From: Aeromicrobium endophyticum
GTDB taxonomy: Bacteria; Actinomycetota; Actinomycetes; Propionibacteriales; Nocardioidaceae
Direction of reading: 5' to 3'
Assembly (NCBI RefSeq): GCF_003586285.1
Contig: NZ_QUBR01000002.1
Coordinates: 124,001-188,000 of the forward strand
DNA length: 64,000 nt
The position numbers and the translations under genes are program-made. Below are positions 43,478 to 53,347 of this stretch, one piece after another (within the stretch, counting starts at the first letter, position 1; every line of letters begins with the position of its first letter). The notes under the pieces were generated by a model that saw nothing but the letters and a program-made list of their open reading frames with translations, was not told the DNA's origin and searched no databases.

Positions 43478-43489
43478 CCCCCAAGGCTA
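43478..43489 (-). promoter_or_regulatory. -10 box of a leaderless promoter for the histidine kinase
   Basis: On the minus strand TAGCCT (43484-43489) is followed by six bases and the GTG start at 43477. Confidence 0.45.
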
Positions 43490-43605
43490 GGGGCGGGCCA
43501 GGCCGTCCTCCACGGGCGAAGGTCTGCGACCGCTCATACTTTCGGCTAGCGCGACATGGACGCCGGGTGGATGACTCGGCGGCTCCGGTGCACCACAGTG
43601 GAGTC

Positions 43606-44505
43606 ATGATCACAGTTGACCGTCTCACCAAGACCTACGGTGCCTACCGCGCCGTCGACGACGTCTCGTTCACGTGCCGACCGGGAGCCGTCACGGGCTT
43701 CCTCGGCCCGAACGGTGCCGGCAAGTCCACGACCATGCGCATCATCGCCGGTCTCACGCCCGCCACCTCCGGGTCCGCCCACGTGAGCGGCGTCAACTAC
43801 CTCGACATCCCCAACCCCGGCACGCAGATCGGGGTGCTCCTCGACGCTTCGGCCCAGCACGCCGGCCGCACCGGCCGCGAGATCCTCACGCTCAGCGCCC
43901 TCACGATGGGCCTGCCGATGTCGCGGGTCGACGAGATGCTCGCCCTGGTGAGCCTCACCCCGGCCGAGTCGAAGCGCCGGGTCAAGAACTACTCGCTCGG
44001 CATGCGCCAGCGCCTCGGCATCGCCAACGCGTTGATGGGCGATCCGAAGATCTTGATGCTCGACGAGCCCGCCAACGGCCTCGACCCCGCCGGCATCCAC
44101 TGGATGCGCAGCCTGCTGCGCGACTACGCCAACCGCGGCGGCACGGTGCTGCTGTCGTCGCACCTCCTGCACGAGATCGAGGTCATCGCCGACGAGATCA
44201 TCGTCATCGGCCAGGGCAAGATCGTCGCCGAGGGCACCAAGGCCGAGCTGCTGCAGACCGCGGGGACGTTCGTGAAGGCCGCCGATCCGTCGGCGCTGGC
44301 CAATGCGCTGACCGCGGCCGGCATCACGGCAGGCCCGTCGGGCGACGGCGGTCTGCGCACCGAGGCCGATCCTGCCACGGTCGGCAAGGCCGCCGCGGCA
44401 GCCGGTGTCGCGCTCGTCGAGCTGCGTCCCGCCGACGGCGCCGGCCTGGAGGAGATGTTCCTCCAGCTGACGTCGACCACCCAGCGCGAAGGAGCGACCG
44501 CATGA
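43606..44505 (+). CDS. ABC transporter ATP-binding protein (ABC-2 type exporter)
   Basis: 299 residues. Walker A GPNGAGKS (34-41), a signature variant YSLGMRQRL, Walker B ILMLDEPANGLDPAG and H-loop SSHLLHE. The C-terminal 80 residues match the accessory domain of drug or lantibiotic immunity-type ATPases. ATG 43606 is preceded by CACAGT and six bases, a leaderless arrangement. It overlaps its permease by ATGA and diverges from a LiaS/DesK-like two-component system, a layout common for antibiotic-response exporters. Confidence 0.93.
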   Translation: MITVDRLTKTYGAYRAVDDVSFTCRPGAVTGFLGPNGAGKSTTMRIIAGLTPATSGSAHVSGVNYLDIPNPGTQIGVLLDASAQHAGRTGREILTLSALTMGLPMSRVDEMLALVSLTPAESKRRVKNYSLGMRQRLGIANALMGDPKILMLDEPANGLDPAGIHWMRSLLRDYANRGGTVLLSSHLLHEIEVIADEIIVIGQGKIVAEGTKAELLQTAGTFVKAADPSALANALTAAGITAGPSGDGGLRTEADPATVGKAAAAAGVALVELRPADGAGLEEMFLQLTSTTQREGATA

Positions 44506-45293
44506 GCACCACCGCCGAACCCATCACGATCGACACGACCCGTCCCGGGGTGCCGCTGAGCCGGCTCGTCAAGGTCGAGATCCGCAAGATGTTCAACACC
44601 CGGTCGGGCTTCTGGCTGATGATGAGCATCGCGATCGTCGCCCTGCTCGCGACGATCGGCTGCATCCTGTTCGTGCCCGACCGCAACCTGGAGTACTCGG
44701 TCTTCGCGAGCGCCGTCGGGTTCCCGATGGCGCTGCTGCTGCCGGTCATCGCGATCTTGTCGGTCACGGGGGAGTGGAGCCAGCGCACCGGGCTGATCAC
44801 CTTCACGCTCGTCCCGCACCGTGCCGGCGTGATCCTCGCGAAGGCCCTGGCCGCCGTGATCGTCGGCGCGACCGGCATGGTGCTCGCGCTCGCGATCGGC
44901 GCCATCGGCAACATCATCGGCGCGGCGGTCAACGGCACGGACGCGGTCTGGAACATGTCGGCGCTCGACCTGGTGCTGATCGTGGTCGCCAACGTCCTGG
45001 GGCTGCTCGTCGGCTTCATGCTCGGCGTCCTGATCCGCAACACGCCCGGGGCCATCGTGGCCTACGTGGCCTACCAGTTCCTGCTGCCGACGATCTTCGG
45101 CATCCTCGCCTCGCTGCAGGACTGGTTCAAGGACATCCAGCCGTGGTTCGACTTCGGCGACGCGCAGACCCCGCTGTTCGACGGCGGGCCGCACGGTGAG
45201 GAGTGGGCGCAGCTCGCGACCTCCGGCCTGATCTGGCTCGTCATTCCGCTGGCCGTCGGCGTGTGGACCGTGCTCCGCTCCGAGGTGAAGTAG
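44502..45293 (+). CDS. ABC-2 type transporter permease
   Basis: 263 residues, six predicted membrane helices (first about residues 38-58, FWLMMSIAIVALLATIGCIL), with a cytoplasmic segment GEWSQRTGLITFTLVPHRAG typical of ABC-2 permeases. It partners the upstream ATPase, whose stop it overlaps (ATGA at 44502-44505). Substrate unknown. A 16-bp hairpin follows 54 bases later. Confidence 0.92.
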   Translation: MSTTAEPITIDTTRPGVPLSRLVKVEIRKMFNTRSGFWLMMSIAIVALLATIGCILFVPDRNLEYSVFASAVGFPMALLLPVIAILSVTGEWSQRTGLITFTLVPHRAGVILAKALAAVIVGATGMVLALAIGAIGNIIGAAVNGTDAVWNMSALDLVLIVVANVLGLLVGFMLGVLIRNTPGAIVAYVAYQFLLPTIFGILASLQDWFKDIQPWFDFGDAQTPLFDGGPHGEEWAQLATSGLIWLVIPLAVGVWTVLRSEVK

Positions 45294-45347
45294 ACCTCCG
45301 GGGCGTGCGGGCGGCGACAGGACATCCTCGCCCGCACGTCCCGGACC

Positions 45348-45389
45348 ATGACAGTGGCGACGCGCACACCAGCGCGTCGCCACTGTCGT
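45348..45389 (+). terminator. terminator after the ABC-2 operon
   Basis: A perfect 16-bp stem with a 6-base loop: GACAGTGGCGACGCGC (45350-45365) and GCGCGTCGCCACTGTC (45372-45387), extended by two more pairs. It separates the transporter from dxr. Confidence 0.7.
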
Positions 45390-45428
45390 TCGCGGCCCTG
45401 CATCGACGCCGGGTGCGACAATGACCGC

Positions 45429-46631
45429 ATGCGCAAGCGAGTGGTCGTCCTCGGCTCGACCGGATCGATCGGCACCCAGGCCCTCGAGGTCATCGCCGCC
45501 CACCCCGACCGCTTCGAGGTCGTTGGCCTGGCCGCCGGCGGCGCCCACCCCCGGTTGCTGGCCGAGCAGGCCATCGCCTTCGACGTGCCGGTGGTGGCCG
45601 TGGCGCGGGCCAGCGCCGCCGAGGACGTCCAGCTGGCGCTGTACGCCGAGGCACAGCGGCAGGGCTACGCCCACGGCGACCACCGCATCCCCCGCCTGGT
45701 CGCCGGCCCCGATGCCGCCACCGAGCTGGCCCGCACCCCCTGCGACGTCGTCCTCAACGGGATGACCGGGGCCGTCGGCCTCCTGCCGACGCTCGCCGCG
45801 CTCGAGGCGGGCACGACGCTGGCCCTGGCCAACAAGGAGTCGCTCATCATCGGCGGCTCGCTCGTGATCGACGCGGCCGCGCCGGGACAGCTCGTGCCGG
45901 TCGACTCCGAGCACTCCGCGCTGGCCCAGGCCATGCGCGGCGAGAGCCCCGACGACGTCCGCCGCCTCGTCGTCACCGCCAGCGGCGGACCCTTCCGCGG
46001 TCGCAGCCGGGCCGAGCTCGCCGACGTCACCCCCGAGCAGGCCATGGCGCACCCCACGTGGGACATGGGCCCGGTCATCACGATCAACTCCGCCACGCTG
46101 GTCAACAAGGGGCTCGAGGTCATCGAGGCCCACCTGCTGTTCGGCATCGGCTTCGACCGCATCGACGTCGTGGTGCACCCGCCGTCGATCGTGCACTCGA
46201 TGGTCGAGTTCGTCGACGGCGCCACGATGGTGCAGGCGTCGCCACCCGACATGAAGCTGCCGATCGCGCTCGGCCTGTCGTGGCCGGGCCGCGTGCCCGA
46301 CGTGGCCGCCGGCTGCGACTGGAGCGTGCCGGCGACCTGGGAGTTCTTCCCGCTCGACGAGCAGGCGTTCCCGGCTGTCGGGCTGGCCCGCACGGCCGGC
46401 ACCTTCGGACGTACCGCGCCGGCGGTGCTCAATGCCGCCAACGAGGTGTGCGTGCAGGCATTCGTCGACGGACGGTTGGACTTCCTCGGCATAGTGGACA
46501 CGGTGGGTGAGATCCTCGACGAGCACGTCCGCGATCCCGACGCGGCTCGTCAAGAGATGTCCCTCCGCGGCGTGCTGGACGCCGACGCCTGGGCGCGTGC
46601 CCGAGCCTCAGAACGGGTGGAACAACGATGA
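45429..46631 (+). CDS. dxr: 1-deoxy-D-xylulose 5-phosphate reductoisomerase
   Basis: 400 residues. It turns DXP into MEP with NADPH, the committed step of non-mevalonate isoprenoid synthesis and the fosmidomycin target. NADPH loop [11 protein letters not shown] at residues 9-15, [11 protein letters not shown], metal and substrate site [19 protein letters not shown] and [12 protein letters not shown] with the flexible-loop histidine. The ATG at 45429 lies 6 bases after a GACAAT box. It overlaps rseP by four bases, and ispG follows, so two MEP-pathway genes flank the protease. Confidence 0.96.
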   Translation: MRKRVVVLGSTGSIGTQALEVIAAHPDRFEVVGLAAGGAHPRLLAEQAIAFDVPVVAVARASAAEDVQLALYAEAQRQGYAHGDHRIPRLVAGPDAATELARTPCDVVLNGMTGAVGLLPTLAALEAGTTLALANKESLIIGGSLVIDAAAPGQLVPVDSEHSALAQAMRGESPDDVRRLVVTASGGPFRGRSRAELADVTPEQAMAHPTWDMGPVITINSATLVNKGLEVIEAHLLFGIGFDRIDVVVHPPSIVHSMVEFVDGATMVQASPPDMKLPIALGLSWPGRVPDVAAGCDWSVPATWEFFPLDEQAFPAVGLARTAGTFGRTAPAVLNAANEVCVQAFVDGRLDFLGIVDTVGEILDEHVRDPDAARQEMSLRGVLDADAWARARASERVEQR

Positions 46632-47926
46632 ACGCACTGATCTACACCCTCGGTGTGGTCGTCTTCGTGATCGGCGTCGTGCTGTCGATCGCGCTGCACG
46701 AGCTGGGGCACATGTACCCGGCCAAGAAGTTCGGCATCAAGGTCACGCAGTTCTTCGTCGGCTTCGGCAACACCGTCTGGTCGACCAAGCGTGGCGAGAC
46801 CGAGTACGGCTTCAAGGCGATCCCGCTCGGCGGCTACGTCAAGCTCGTCGGCATGCTGCCGCCGGCCAAGAACGCCGATCCGCACGAGGTGCGCAAGACC
46901 AACACGGGCCTGTTCACGCAGCTGATCTCCGACGCGCGCAACGCCGAGTACGAGCACGTCGACGACAAGGACCTCGACCGGCTGTTCTACCGCAAGCCGT
47001 GGTGGCAGAAGCTGATCGTGATGGCCGGCGGCCCCATGGTCAACATCGTGATCGCGGTGTTCCTGTTCGCCGTGGTGTTCATGGGGTTCGGGGCGCTCAC
47101 CCCGACCACGACCGTCCAGGCCGTCTCCGACTGCGCCATCAGCGATGCCGAGGCGGGTCGCACGTGCCAGCCCACCGACCCGCAGACGCCGGCCAGCAAG
47201 GCCGGTCTCGAGGCCGGTGACCGCATCACGGGCTTCAACGGGCGCCAGATCGACGACTGGGACGAGCTCTCGCAGGTCATCCGCGCCAACGGCTCCCGCG
47301 AGGCCCGTATCGACTTCGAGCGTGACGGACGTCCGATGAGCGCGACGGTCGCCACCTCGGTGCTGGCCCGCGCCGACCTCGACGACCCGACGCGAACGGT
47401 CGAGGTCGGCTTCCTCGGCGTGCAGCCCCGCGAGCAGATGCAGCGCCAGGGCCCCGTCTACGTCGCGCAGGTCATGGGCGACTACGTCGAGGGCACGGCC
47501 AAGGCCATCTGGCACCTGCCCGAGCGCATGGTCGACGTCACCAAGGCGGCGTTCGGCGCCGACCGCGACCCCGAGGGGCCGATCAGCGTCGTCGGCGCGA
47601 GCCGGGTGGCGGGGGAGTCGTTCACGGTCGACGACCCGACGTGGACCGAGCGCGCTCAGCGGGTGCTGGTGCTGCTGGCGGGGCTCAACCTGTTCCTCGC
47701 GATGTTCAACTTCATCCCGCTGCTGCCGCTCGACGGCGGCCACATCGCCGGCGCCCTGTGGGAGGCCGTCCGGCGGGGCTTCGCGAAGCTGCGCGGGGCA
47801 CCCGATCCGGGCTACGTCGACGTCGCGAAGATGCTGCCCGTGGCCTACGCCATGGGTGCCCTCCTTATGCTGATGAGCGTGATCCTGATCTACGCCGACA
47901 TCGTCAACCCGGTATCCCTGTCATGA
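46628..47926 (+). CDS. rseP: M50 site-2 membrane metalloprotease (RseP/Rip1 family)
   Basis: 432 residues. Zinc motif H24-E25-L-G-H28 in helix 1 ([16 protein letters not shown]), a PDZ domain (about 185-275, [17 protein letters not shown]) and the third-ligand motif [16 protein letters not shown] in a later helix. Site-2 proteases cut anti-sigma factors and other membrane proteins inside the bilayer; Rip1 is the mycobacterial homologue. The loop before the PDZ domain holds a Cys pair ([12 protein letters not shown]). Overlap with dxr (ATGA) and position before ispG are conserved. Confidence 0.95.
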   Translation: MNALIYTLGVVVFVIGVVLSIALHELGHMYPAKKFGIKVTQFFVGFGNTVWSTKRGETEYGFKAIPLGGYVKLVGMLPPAKNADPHEVRKTNTGLFTQLISDARNAEYEHVDDKDLDRLFYRKPWWQKLIVMAGGPMVNIVIAVFLFAVVFMGFGALTPTTTVQAVSDCAISDAEAGRTCQPTDPQTPASKAGLEAGDRITGFNGRQIDDWDELSQVIRANGSREARIDFERDGRPMSATVATSVLARADLDDPTRTVEVGFLGVQPREQMQRQGPVYVAQVMGDYVEGTAKAIWHLPERMVDVTKAAFGADRDPEGPISVVGASRVAGESFTVDDPTWTERAQRVLVLLAGLNLFLAMFNFIPLLPLDGGHIAGALWEAVRRGFAKLRGAPDPGYVDVAKMLPVAYAMGALLMLMSVILIYADIVNPVSLS

Positions 47927-48002
47927 CCGAGCGCCAGCGAGGGAATCATCAGATGCTCATGACGACGCCGTCGTTCCATGCCTCTTCCACGACGGTGACG
48001 TC

Positions 48003-49148
48003 ATGACCGATCTGGGACTCCCCGCCATGCCGCCGCCGGTGCTCGCGCCGCGCCGCAAGACCCGCAAGATCAAGGTCGGCACGGTCGACGTCGGCGGCGA
48101 CGCACCCGTCTCGGTGCAGTCGATGACCACCACGCTGACGTCCGACGTCAACACCACGCTGCAGCAGATCGCCGAGCTCACGGCCGCCGGCTGCGACATC
48201 GTCCGTGTGGCGTGCCCCAGCCAGGACGATGCCGACGCGCTGCCCGAGATCGCCCGGCACTCGAACATCCCGGTCATCGCCGACATCCACTTCCAGCCGA
48301 AGTACGTGTTCGCCGCGATCGACGCCGGCTGCGCCGCCGTGCGGGTCAACCCCGGCAACATCCGCAAGTTCGACGACCAGGTCGGCGCCATCGCGCGCGC
48401 GGCCAAGGACGCCGGCACGTCGATCCGCATCGGCGTCAACGCCGGCTCGCTCGACAAGCGCATCTTCGACAAGTACGGCTCGGCCACCCCCGAGGCGCTG
48501 GTCGAGTCGGCCGTCTGGGAGGCGTCGCTGTTCGAGGAGCACGACTTCCACGACTTCAAGATCTCGGTCAAGCACAACGACCCGGTCGTGATGGTCAAGG
48601 CCTACGAGCTGCTGTCCGAGCGGGGCGACTGGCCGCTGCACCTCGGCGTGACCGAGGCCGGTCCGGCGTTCCAGGGCACGATCAAGAGCTCGGTGGCGTT
48701 CGGCTCGCTGCTCAGCAAGGGCATCGGCGACACGATCCGAGTCTCCCTCTCGGCCCCGCCGGTCGAGGAGGTCAAGGTCGGCATCCAGATCCTGCAGTCG
48801 CTCAACCTGCGACCGCGCAAGCTCGAGATCGTCTCGTGCCCGTCGTGCGGGCGCGCGCAGGTCGACGTCTACACGCTGGCCGAGCAGGTCACGGCCGGGC
48901 TCGAGGGCATGGAGGTTCCGCTGCGCGTCGCGGTCATGGGCTGCGTCGTCAACGGGCCGGGCGAGGCGCGCGAGGCCGACCTCGGCGTCGCCTCGGGCAA
49001 CGGCAAGGGCCAGATCTTCGTCAAGGGCGAGGTCATCAAGACCGTCCCTGAGTCGAAGATCGTCGAGACCCTCATCGAGGAGGCCATGCGTCTGGCCGAG
49101 GACATGGAGCCCGTCGAGGGCGGTTCGGCCGCCGTCACGGTCAGCTGA
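48003..49148 (+). CDS. ispG: 4-hydroxy-3-methylbut-2-en-1-yl diphosphate synthase
   Basis: 381 residues, iron-sulphur enzyme of the MEP pathway turning MEcPP into HMBPP with reduced ferredoxin or flavodoxin. The TIM-barrel part has [19 protein letters not shown] and [11 protein letters not shown]; cluster ligands are C279 and C282 (SCPSCGR) and C314 ([11 protein letters not shown]), with the glutamate of the fourth position downstream. ATG 48003. The 76-base gap after rseP shows no terminator, so co-transcription with dxr-rseP is likely. Confidence 0.96.
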   Translation: MTDLGLPAMPPPVLAPRRKTRKIKVGTVDVGGDAPVSVQSMTTTLTSDVNTTLQQIAELTAAGCDIVRVACPSQDDADALPEIARHSNIPVIADIHFQPKYVFAAIDAGCAAVRVNPGNIRKFDDQVGAIARAAKDAGTSIRIGVNAGSLDKRIFDKYGSATPEALVESAVWEASLFEEHDFHDFKISVKHNDPVVMVKAYELLSERGDWPLHLGVTEAGPAFQGTIKSSVAFGSLLSKGIGDTIRVSLSAPPVEEVKVGIQILQSLNLRPRKLEIVSCPSCGRAQVDVYTLAEQVTAGLEGMEVPLRVAVMGCVVNGPGEAREADLGVASGNGKGQIFVKGEVIKTVPESKIVETLIEEAMRLAEDMEPVEGGSAAVTVS

Positions 49149-49194
49149 CGCTGCTGCGCCCGACGTCCTCCACCGCCGGGACACCCCCGGGTCG

Positions 49195-49200
49195 TAGGCT
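49195..49200 (+). promoter_or_regulatory. -10 box upstream of the DUF4081/GNAT gene
   Basis: TAGGCT at 49195-49200 with a leader of about 20 bases containing a ribosome site (cgggagg) before the GTG at 49225. Unlike most TAGGCT boxes here, this one serves a leadered gene. Confidence 0.4.
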
Positions 49201-49224
49201 GTACCGACCGGACCGGGAGGCACA

Positions 49225-50067
49225 GTGCTGAAGACGACGGCGCATGTTCGTGCGCTGACACCAGACGACCTCCCAGACCTGCATCGTCTGCTCGACCGCG
49301 ACCCCTTGGTCAACCTCTTCGTCCGCAACCGGGTCGACTCCACCAAGCTGCAGGCCCGCTGGCTGGGCGGCCAGGTGTGGGGCTACTTCGAGGACGGCAG
49401 CTTGGTGTCGGCGTGCCACGCAGGGGCCAACCTGGTGCCCGTCGAGGCCACCCCCGCCGCGCTGTCGGCGTTCGCCGAGCGGGTGCTCGCCGACAACATC
49501 CGTCCGTCGTCGGTCGTCGGGCCCCGTGACGTGGTCATCCCGTTCTGGGCGCTGCTCGAGCCGCGCTGGGGCCCTGCCCGGTCGCCTCGGCTGTCGCAAC
49601 CCTTCATGACGATGGCGCGCGACAGCCGCGTGGCGCCCGACCCGCGCGTGCGGCCCGTGCTGATCGACGAGTTCGACGTCCTCTACCCGGCGTCGGTGGC
49701 GATGTTCACCGAAGAGGTGGGGGTCGACCCCGAGGCGGGCAGCCGCAGCGGATATCGGGCGCGGGTGGCGCAGCTGATCTCGCAAGGGTGGTCGTTCGCG
49801 ATCATCGAGGACGGTCGCGTGCTGTTCAAGACCGAGGTCGGGGCGGCGACGCGCGACGCCTGCCAGCTGCAGGGCGTCTACGTGCACCCCGACCTGCGCG
49901 GGCGCGGGCTGGCGGTGCCGGCCCTGGCGGCCGTCGTGCGGCAGGTCAGGCAGACCGTGGCGCCGGTCGTCACGCTGTACGTCAACGACCACAACACGGC
50001 TGCTCGCCGCACGTACGAGCGGGTCGGGTTCGAGCAGACCACGACGTTCGCGTCGATCCTGCTGTAG
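49225..50067 (+). CDS. GNAT acetyltransferase with N-terminal DUF4081 domain
   Basis: 280 residues. DUF4081 (about 10-135: LLDRDPLVNLFVRNRVDS...LGGQVWGYFEDG) precedes a GNAT domain (145-280) with CQLQGVYVHPDLRGRGLAVPAL and NDHNTAARRTYERVGFEQT. The same two-domain protein follows ispG in many actinobacteria. The substrate is unknown; proteins or small amines are possible. GTG start at 49225 with ribosome site. Confidence 0.92.
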   Translation: MLKTTAHVRALTPDDLPDLHRLLDRDPLVNLFVRNRVDSTKLQARWLGGQVWGYFEDGSLVSACHAGANLVPVEATPAALSAFAERVLADNIRPSSVVGPRDVVIPFWALLEPRWGPARSPRLSQPFMTMARDSRVAPDPRVRPVLIDEFDVLYPASVAMFTEEVGVDPEAGSRSGYRARVAQLISQGWSFAIIEDGRVLFKTEVGAATRDACQLQGVYVHPDLRGRGLAVPALAAVVRQVRQTVAPVVTLYVNDHNTAARRTYERVGFEQTTTFASILL

Positions 50068-50095
50068 CGGGCCTGCACGGCCGGAGCGCCGCGAC

Positions 50096-50107
50096 TAGGG
50101 TGCCTGC
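50096..50107 (+). promoter_or_regulatory. -10 box of a leaderless promoter for the doxX-like gene
   Basis: TAGGGT (50096-50101), six bases, then ATG at 50108. Confidence 0.45.
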
Positions 50108-50470
50108 ATGACACGCGACATCACCATCATGGGCAGCGCCTTCATCGGCATCGGGGTGCTCCACCTCGTCAAGCCGGGGCCGTTCGAGAACATCGTGCCG
50201 AAGGTGCTCCCGCGCAAGAAGGACCTGGTCTACGCGTCGGGCGTCGTCGAGATCGCGGCCGGCGCGATGATGCTGCACCCCCGCACGCGCCGCCTGGGCG
50301 GCCTGGGTGCCGTCGCGCTGCTCGCCGGCGTCTTCCCGGCCAACGTCCAGATGACGGCCGATGCGCTGCGCAGCTCGCGCGCACCCGCTTGGTACAAGGC
50401 GGGCACGGTGCTCCGGCTCCCGCTCCAGGCCCCCATGATCCGCATCGCCCTCAAGGCCGCCCGAGCCTGA
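50108..50470 (+). CDS. DoxX-like small membrane protein
   Basis: 120 residues with three to four hydrophobic segments. It matches DoxX-family proteins: IMGSAFIGIGVLHLVKPGPF at the N-terminus, then VYASGVVEIAAGAMML and RLGGLGAVALLAGVFPANVQMT. The family is membrane-bound; some members are linked to redox balance, but the exact function here is unknown. Start ATG 50108 with TAGGGT six bases upstream. Stands between the GNAT gene and proS. Confidence 0.85.
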   Translation: MTRDITIMGSAFIGIGVLHLVKPGPFENIVPKVLPRKKDLVYASGVVEIAAGAMMLHPRTRRLGGLGAVALLAGVFPANVQMTADALRSSRAPAWYKAGTVLRLPLQAPMIRIALKAARA

Positions 50471-50496
50471 CCCAGGGCGGCCCGGAACGGGGCCGA

Positions 50497-50509
50497 TAGG
50501 CTCGACGCC
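50497..50509 (+). promoter_or_regulatory. -10 box of a leaderless promoter for proS
   Basis: TAGGCT (50497-50502), seven bases, then the proS ATG at 50510. No ribosome site is visible before the start, in agreement with leaderless translation. Confidence 0.5.
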
Positions 50510-52255
50510 ATGCGCATGTCCAAGCTCTTCCTCCGCACGCTCCGCGACGACCCCGCCGATGCCGAGGTGGCGAGCCACAAGCTGCTCGTGCGCGCCGGCT
50601 ACGTGCGCAGGGTCGCGCCCGGCATCTACTCGTGGCTGCCGCTGGGGCTCAAGGTGCTGGCCAAGGTCGAGAAGATCATCCGCGAGGAGATGGCCGAGAT
50701 CGGCTCGCAGGAGGTGCGGTTCCCGGCCCTGCTGCCTCGCGAGCCCTACGAGGCGTCCAACCGCTGGACCGAGTACGGCCCCAACCTCTTCCGCCTGCAG
50801 GACCGGCGCGGCAACGACATGCTGCTCGGCCCGACGCACGAGGAGATGTTCGCGCTGCTGGTCAAGGATCTCTACTCGTCCTACAAGGATCTGCCGCTGA
50901 GCCTGTTCCAGATCCAGACCAAGTACCGCGACGAGGCCCGTCCGCGTGCCGGCATCCTGCGCGGCCGCGAGTTCATCATGAAGGACTCGTACTCCTTCGA
51001 CGTCGACGACGCAGGGCTCGAGGCGTCCTACCAGGCCCACCGCGAGGCCTACGTGCGCATCTTCGACCGCCTGGGCTTCGACTACGTCATCGTGCACGCC
51101 GACTCCGGTGCGATGGGTGGCTCGGCCAGCGAGGAGTTCCTCGCCGTCTCCGAGACGGGCGAGGACACCTTCGTGCGCTCGCCGGGTGGCTACGCGGCCA
51201 ACGTCGAGGCGGTCACGACGATCGCCCCCGATCCCGTCCCGTTCGACGGCCTGCCCGCGGCGCACGCCGAGCAGACCCCCGACACCCCGACGATCGCGAC
51301 GCTCGTGGCCCACCTCGACGAGGCGTTCCCGCGCGACGACCGTCCGTGGCACGCGTCCGACACGCTGAAGAACGTGCTCGTGATGCTGCGTCACCCCGAC
51401 GGCACCCGCGAGCCGCTCGCGATCGGCGTGCCCGGCGACCGCGAGGTCGACGCCAAGCGCCTCGAGGCCGCGGTCTCGCCGGCCGAGGTCGAGCCGTTCG
51501 ACGAGAAGGAGTTCGCCGCGAACCCGGCGCTCGTCAAGGGGTACATCGGGCCGGGTGCGCTCGGTGCCGACAACGCGTCGGGCATCCGCTACCTGACCGA
51601 CCCCCGGGTCGTCGACGGCACACGGTGGGTCACGGGAGCCAACGAGAAGGGCTCGCACGTGATCGACCTGGTGGCGGGCCGCGACTTCACCTCCGACGGC
51701 ACGATCGAGGCCGCCGAGGTGCGTGCCGGCGACCCCGCGCCCGACGGCTCGGGCCCGCTCGAGCTGGCCCGTGGCATCGAGGTGGGCCACATCTTCCAGC
51801 TCGGCCGCAAGTACGCCGAGGTGCTCGACCTGAAGGTGCTCGACGAGAACGGCAAGCTGGTCACGGTCACGATGGGTTCGTACGGCGTGGGCGTCTCGCG
51901 GGCCGTCGCTGCCGTGGCGGAGTACTCGCACGACGACGCCGGACTGATCTGGCCCAAGGAGCTCGCTCCGTTCGACGTCCACCTGATCGTGGCGGGCAAG
52001 GACGAGACGGTCGTCGCCGGCGCCGAGCAGGTGTACGCCGACCTGGTGGGCGAGGGCTTCGACGTGCTGTTCGACGACCGTCCCGGCAAGGTGTCGCTGG
52101 GCGTGAAGTTCAAGGACGCCGAGCTCGTCGGGGTGCCCACGATCGTCGTCGTCGGCAAGGGCTTCGTCGACGGAGTCGTCGAGGTCAAGGACCGCGCGAC
52201 GGGCGAGCGCCAGGACGCCGCCCTGGCCGACCTGATCGCGACCCTCCGCGCCTGA
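50510..52255 (+). CDS. proS: proline--tRNA ligase (bacterial type with editing domain)
   Basis: 581 residues, class II aminoacyl-tRNA synthetase charging tRNA-Pro. The catalytic core has GPTHEEMF, motif 2 [20 protein letters not shown] with MKDSYSFD, and motif 3 [13 protein letters not shown]. The editing (INS) domain inserted at about 225-390 clears Ala-tRNA-Pro. The C-terminal anticodon-binding domain starts near [15 protein letters not shown]. Leaderless promoter at 50497. It converges with the ferritin-like gene across an 18-bp hairpin. Confidence 0.97.
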   Translation: MRMSKLFLRTLRDDPADAEVASHKLLVRAGYVRRVAPGIYSWLPLGLKVLAKVEKIIREEMAEIGSQEVRFPALLPREPYEASNRWTEYGPNLFRLQDRRGNDMLLGPTHEEMFALLVKDLYSSYKDLPLSLFQIQTKYRDEARPRAGILRGREFIMKDSYSFDVDDAGLEASYQAHREAYVRIFDRLGFDYVIVHADSGAMGGSASEEFLAVSETGEDTFVRSPGGYAANVEAVTTIAPDPVPFDGLPAAHAEQTPDTPTIATLVAHLDEAFPRDDRPWHASDTLKNVLVMLRHPDGTREPLAIGVPGDREVDAKRLEAAVSPAEVEPFDEKEFAANPALVKGYIGPGALGADNASGIRYLTDPRVVDGTRWVTGANEKGSHVIDLVAGRDFTSDGTIEAAEVRAGDPAPDGSGPLELARGIEVGHIFQLGRKYAEVLDLKVLDENGKLVTVTMGSYGVGVSRAVAAVAEYSHDDAGLIWPKELAPFDVHLIVAGKDETVVAGAEQVYADLVGEGFDVLFDDRPGKVSLGVKFKDAELVGVPTIVVVGKGFVDGVVEVKDRATGERQDAALADLIATLRA

Positions 52256-52262
52256 TCAGTCG

Positions 52263-52310
52263 CGCCCCTCGAGCTTGTCGAATGGCCCCTTCCGACAAGC
52301 TCGAGGGGCG
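52263..52310. terminator. bidirectional terminator carrying the GAGCTTGTCG palindrome
   Basis: CGCCCCTCGAGCTTGTCG (52263-52280) pairs perfectly with 52293-52310 (18 bp, 12-base loop), between convergent proS and the DUF4439 gene. The inner part of the stem (GAGCTTGTCG) recurs in the hairpin at 58134-58180. Confidence 0.7.
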
Positions 52311-52328
52311 GGATCGACCGGGATCGGT

Positions 52329-52730
52329 TCAGGGAAGGCCGGGGAAGGCCCTCGGGGCGGCTCCCCAGGTCTGCTCGGCCAGGGCGGACGTCCGAAGGGC
52401 CCGCACCGCGTAGGCACGCAGGTCGTCCTCCGCGACCCCGGCCAGGGTCAGCAGGGCCGCACTGATGCGTGCCTCGAGCGACTGCGCCGCTGCGCGTGCC
52501 TGGTCGGCGTTCGTGAGCGGACCGACGTCGTAGCCCAGGGCGGCCGCGGCCGGCGACGTGCCGCGTGACCGCAGCCGGCCGACCAGGGAGTCACGGGTGT
52601 CGCGGTGCGCGGCGAACGACGTCCGCGCGGTCTTGACGAGGCTGTCGACCCGGGCGCCGACCACGGGGTAGAGCCAGACGGCCTCGTGCTCGAGCGCGAG
52701 CCACGCCTGCAGCGCCTCGGTCGGCGTCAT
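52329..52730 (-). CDS. ferritin-like DUF4439 domain protein
   Basis: 133 residues, almost all helical, with ALEHEAVWLYPVVGARV near the N-terminus (E and H suited to metal binding in a four-helix bundle). It matches the actinobacterial DUF4439 ferritin-like family found between proS and rimP. No signal peptide of its own; the start overlaps the stop of the Tat-leader gene upstream (ATGA, 52727-52730). The family is often described as exported, so the partner may carry it out (inference). Function unknown. Confidence 0.88.
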   Translation of the reverse strand: MTPTEALQAWLALEHEAVWLYPVVGARVDSLVKTARTSFAAHRDTRDSLVGRLRSRGTSPAAAALGYDVGPLTNADQARAAAQSLEARISAALLTLAGVAEDDLRAYAVRALRTSALAEQTWGAAPRAFPGLP

Positions 52731-53209
52731 CGCAGGCTCCGGACGACGCGGGCGCTCTGTGCGTGACCTGCCGACATCGCCGCCAGCACCCGCACGAGCG
52801 CCGGCGAGCCCGCCGTGACGGCATCGCGCGCACGGTCCTTGCAGGCGATGTCGAGCGCCTGTGCCAGCGCGTCGACGGCTGCGCCCTGGTCGGCCGGGGG
52901 AGCAGCACCCGCCGGTGCCTCCGCGCCGCCCAGCGCGGCCAGCTGCTCGCCGACGGCAGCGGTGACCGCGGCGAGGTCGAGCCCCGGATGGCCGGCCGAG
53001 GTCGCCGCGACGGCGGCCTGCAGCTCGGCAGTGGCCCGAGCAGCGCGGCGCAGGACGCGCGTGTCGTCCGGGTCGGGCTGCGGCTTGGGGTCGATGCCGA
53101 CCGCGTCGGCGACGTCGTCGAGACGTCCGGTGGCCTCGGCGGCGACGAGGAGTCCGCCGGCACCCACCACGACGGCTCCGGTGCCGATCAGCGCACGGCG
53201 AGTCATCAC
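52727..53209 (-). CDS. Ala-rich protein with Tat-like leader, hypothetical
   Basis: 160 residues. The N-terminus MMTRRALIGTGAVVVGAGGL is a twin-arginine-type leader without a lipobox cysteine. The rest is Ala-rich and helical (RRAARATAELQAAVAATSAG...VDALAQALDIACKDRARDAV), probably a helical bundle related to its DUF4439 neighbour. The pair lies in the slot where other actinobacteria carry two Ala-rich proteins between proS and rimP. Function not known. Confidence 0.8.
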   Translation of the reverse strand: MMTRRALIGTGAVVVGAGGLLVAAEATGRLDDVADAVGIDPKPQPDPDDTRVLRRAARATAELQAAVAATSAGHPGLDLAAVTAAVGEQLAALGGAEAPAGAAPPADQGAAVDALAQALDIACKDRARDAVTAGSPALVRVLAAMSAGHAQSARVVRSLR

Positions 53210-53281
53210 CCCGGCAGGCTATCCGACAGCTGCCACGCGCCCCGACACGTCACGACGTCCGAGGCACCTCCGGACTACCGA

Positions 53282-53287
53282 TAGGGT
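53282..53287 (+). promoter_or_regulatory. -10 box for the rimP-nusA-infB operon
   Basis: TAGGGT at 53282-53287 gives a leader of about 55 bases before the rimP ATG (53348), with a ribosome site (ggagga) at 53336-53341. Confidence 0.45.
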
Positions 53288-53347
53288 GGACCGACGCAGC
53301 ACGGCGGAGGACACGACCCGCCGACAACCGAAGACGGAGGACGCACC

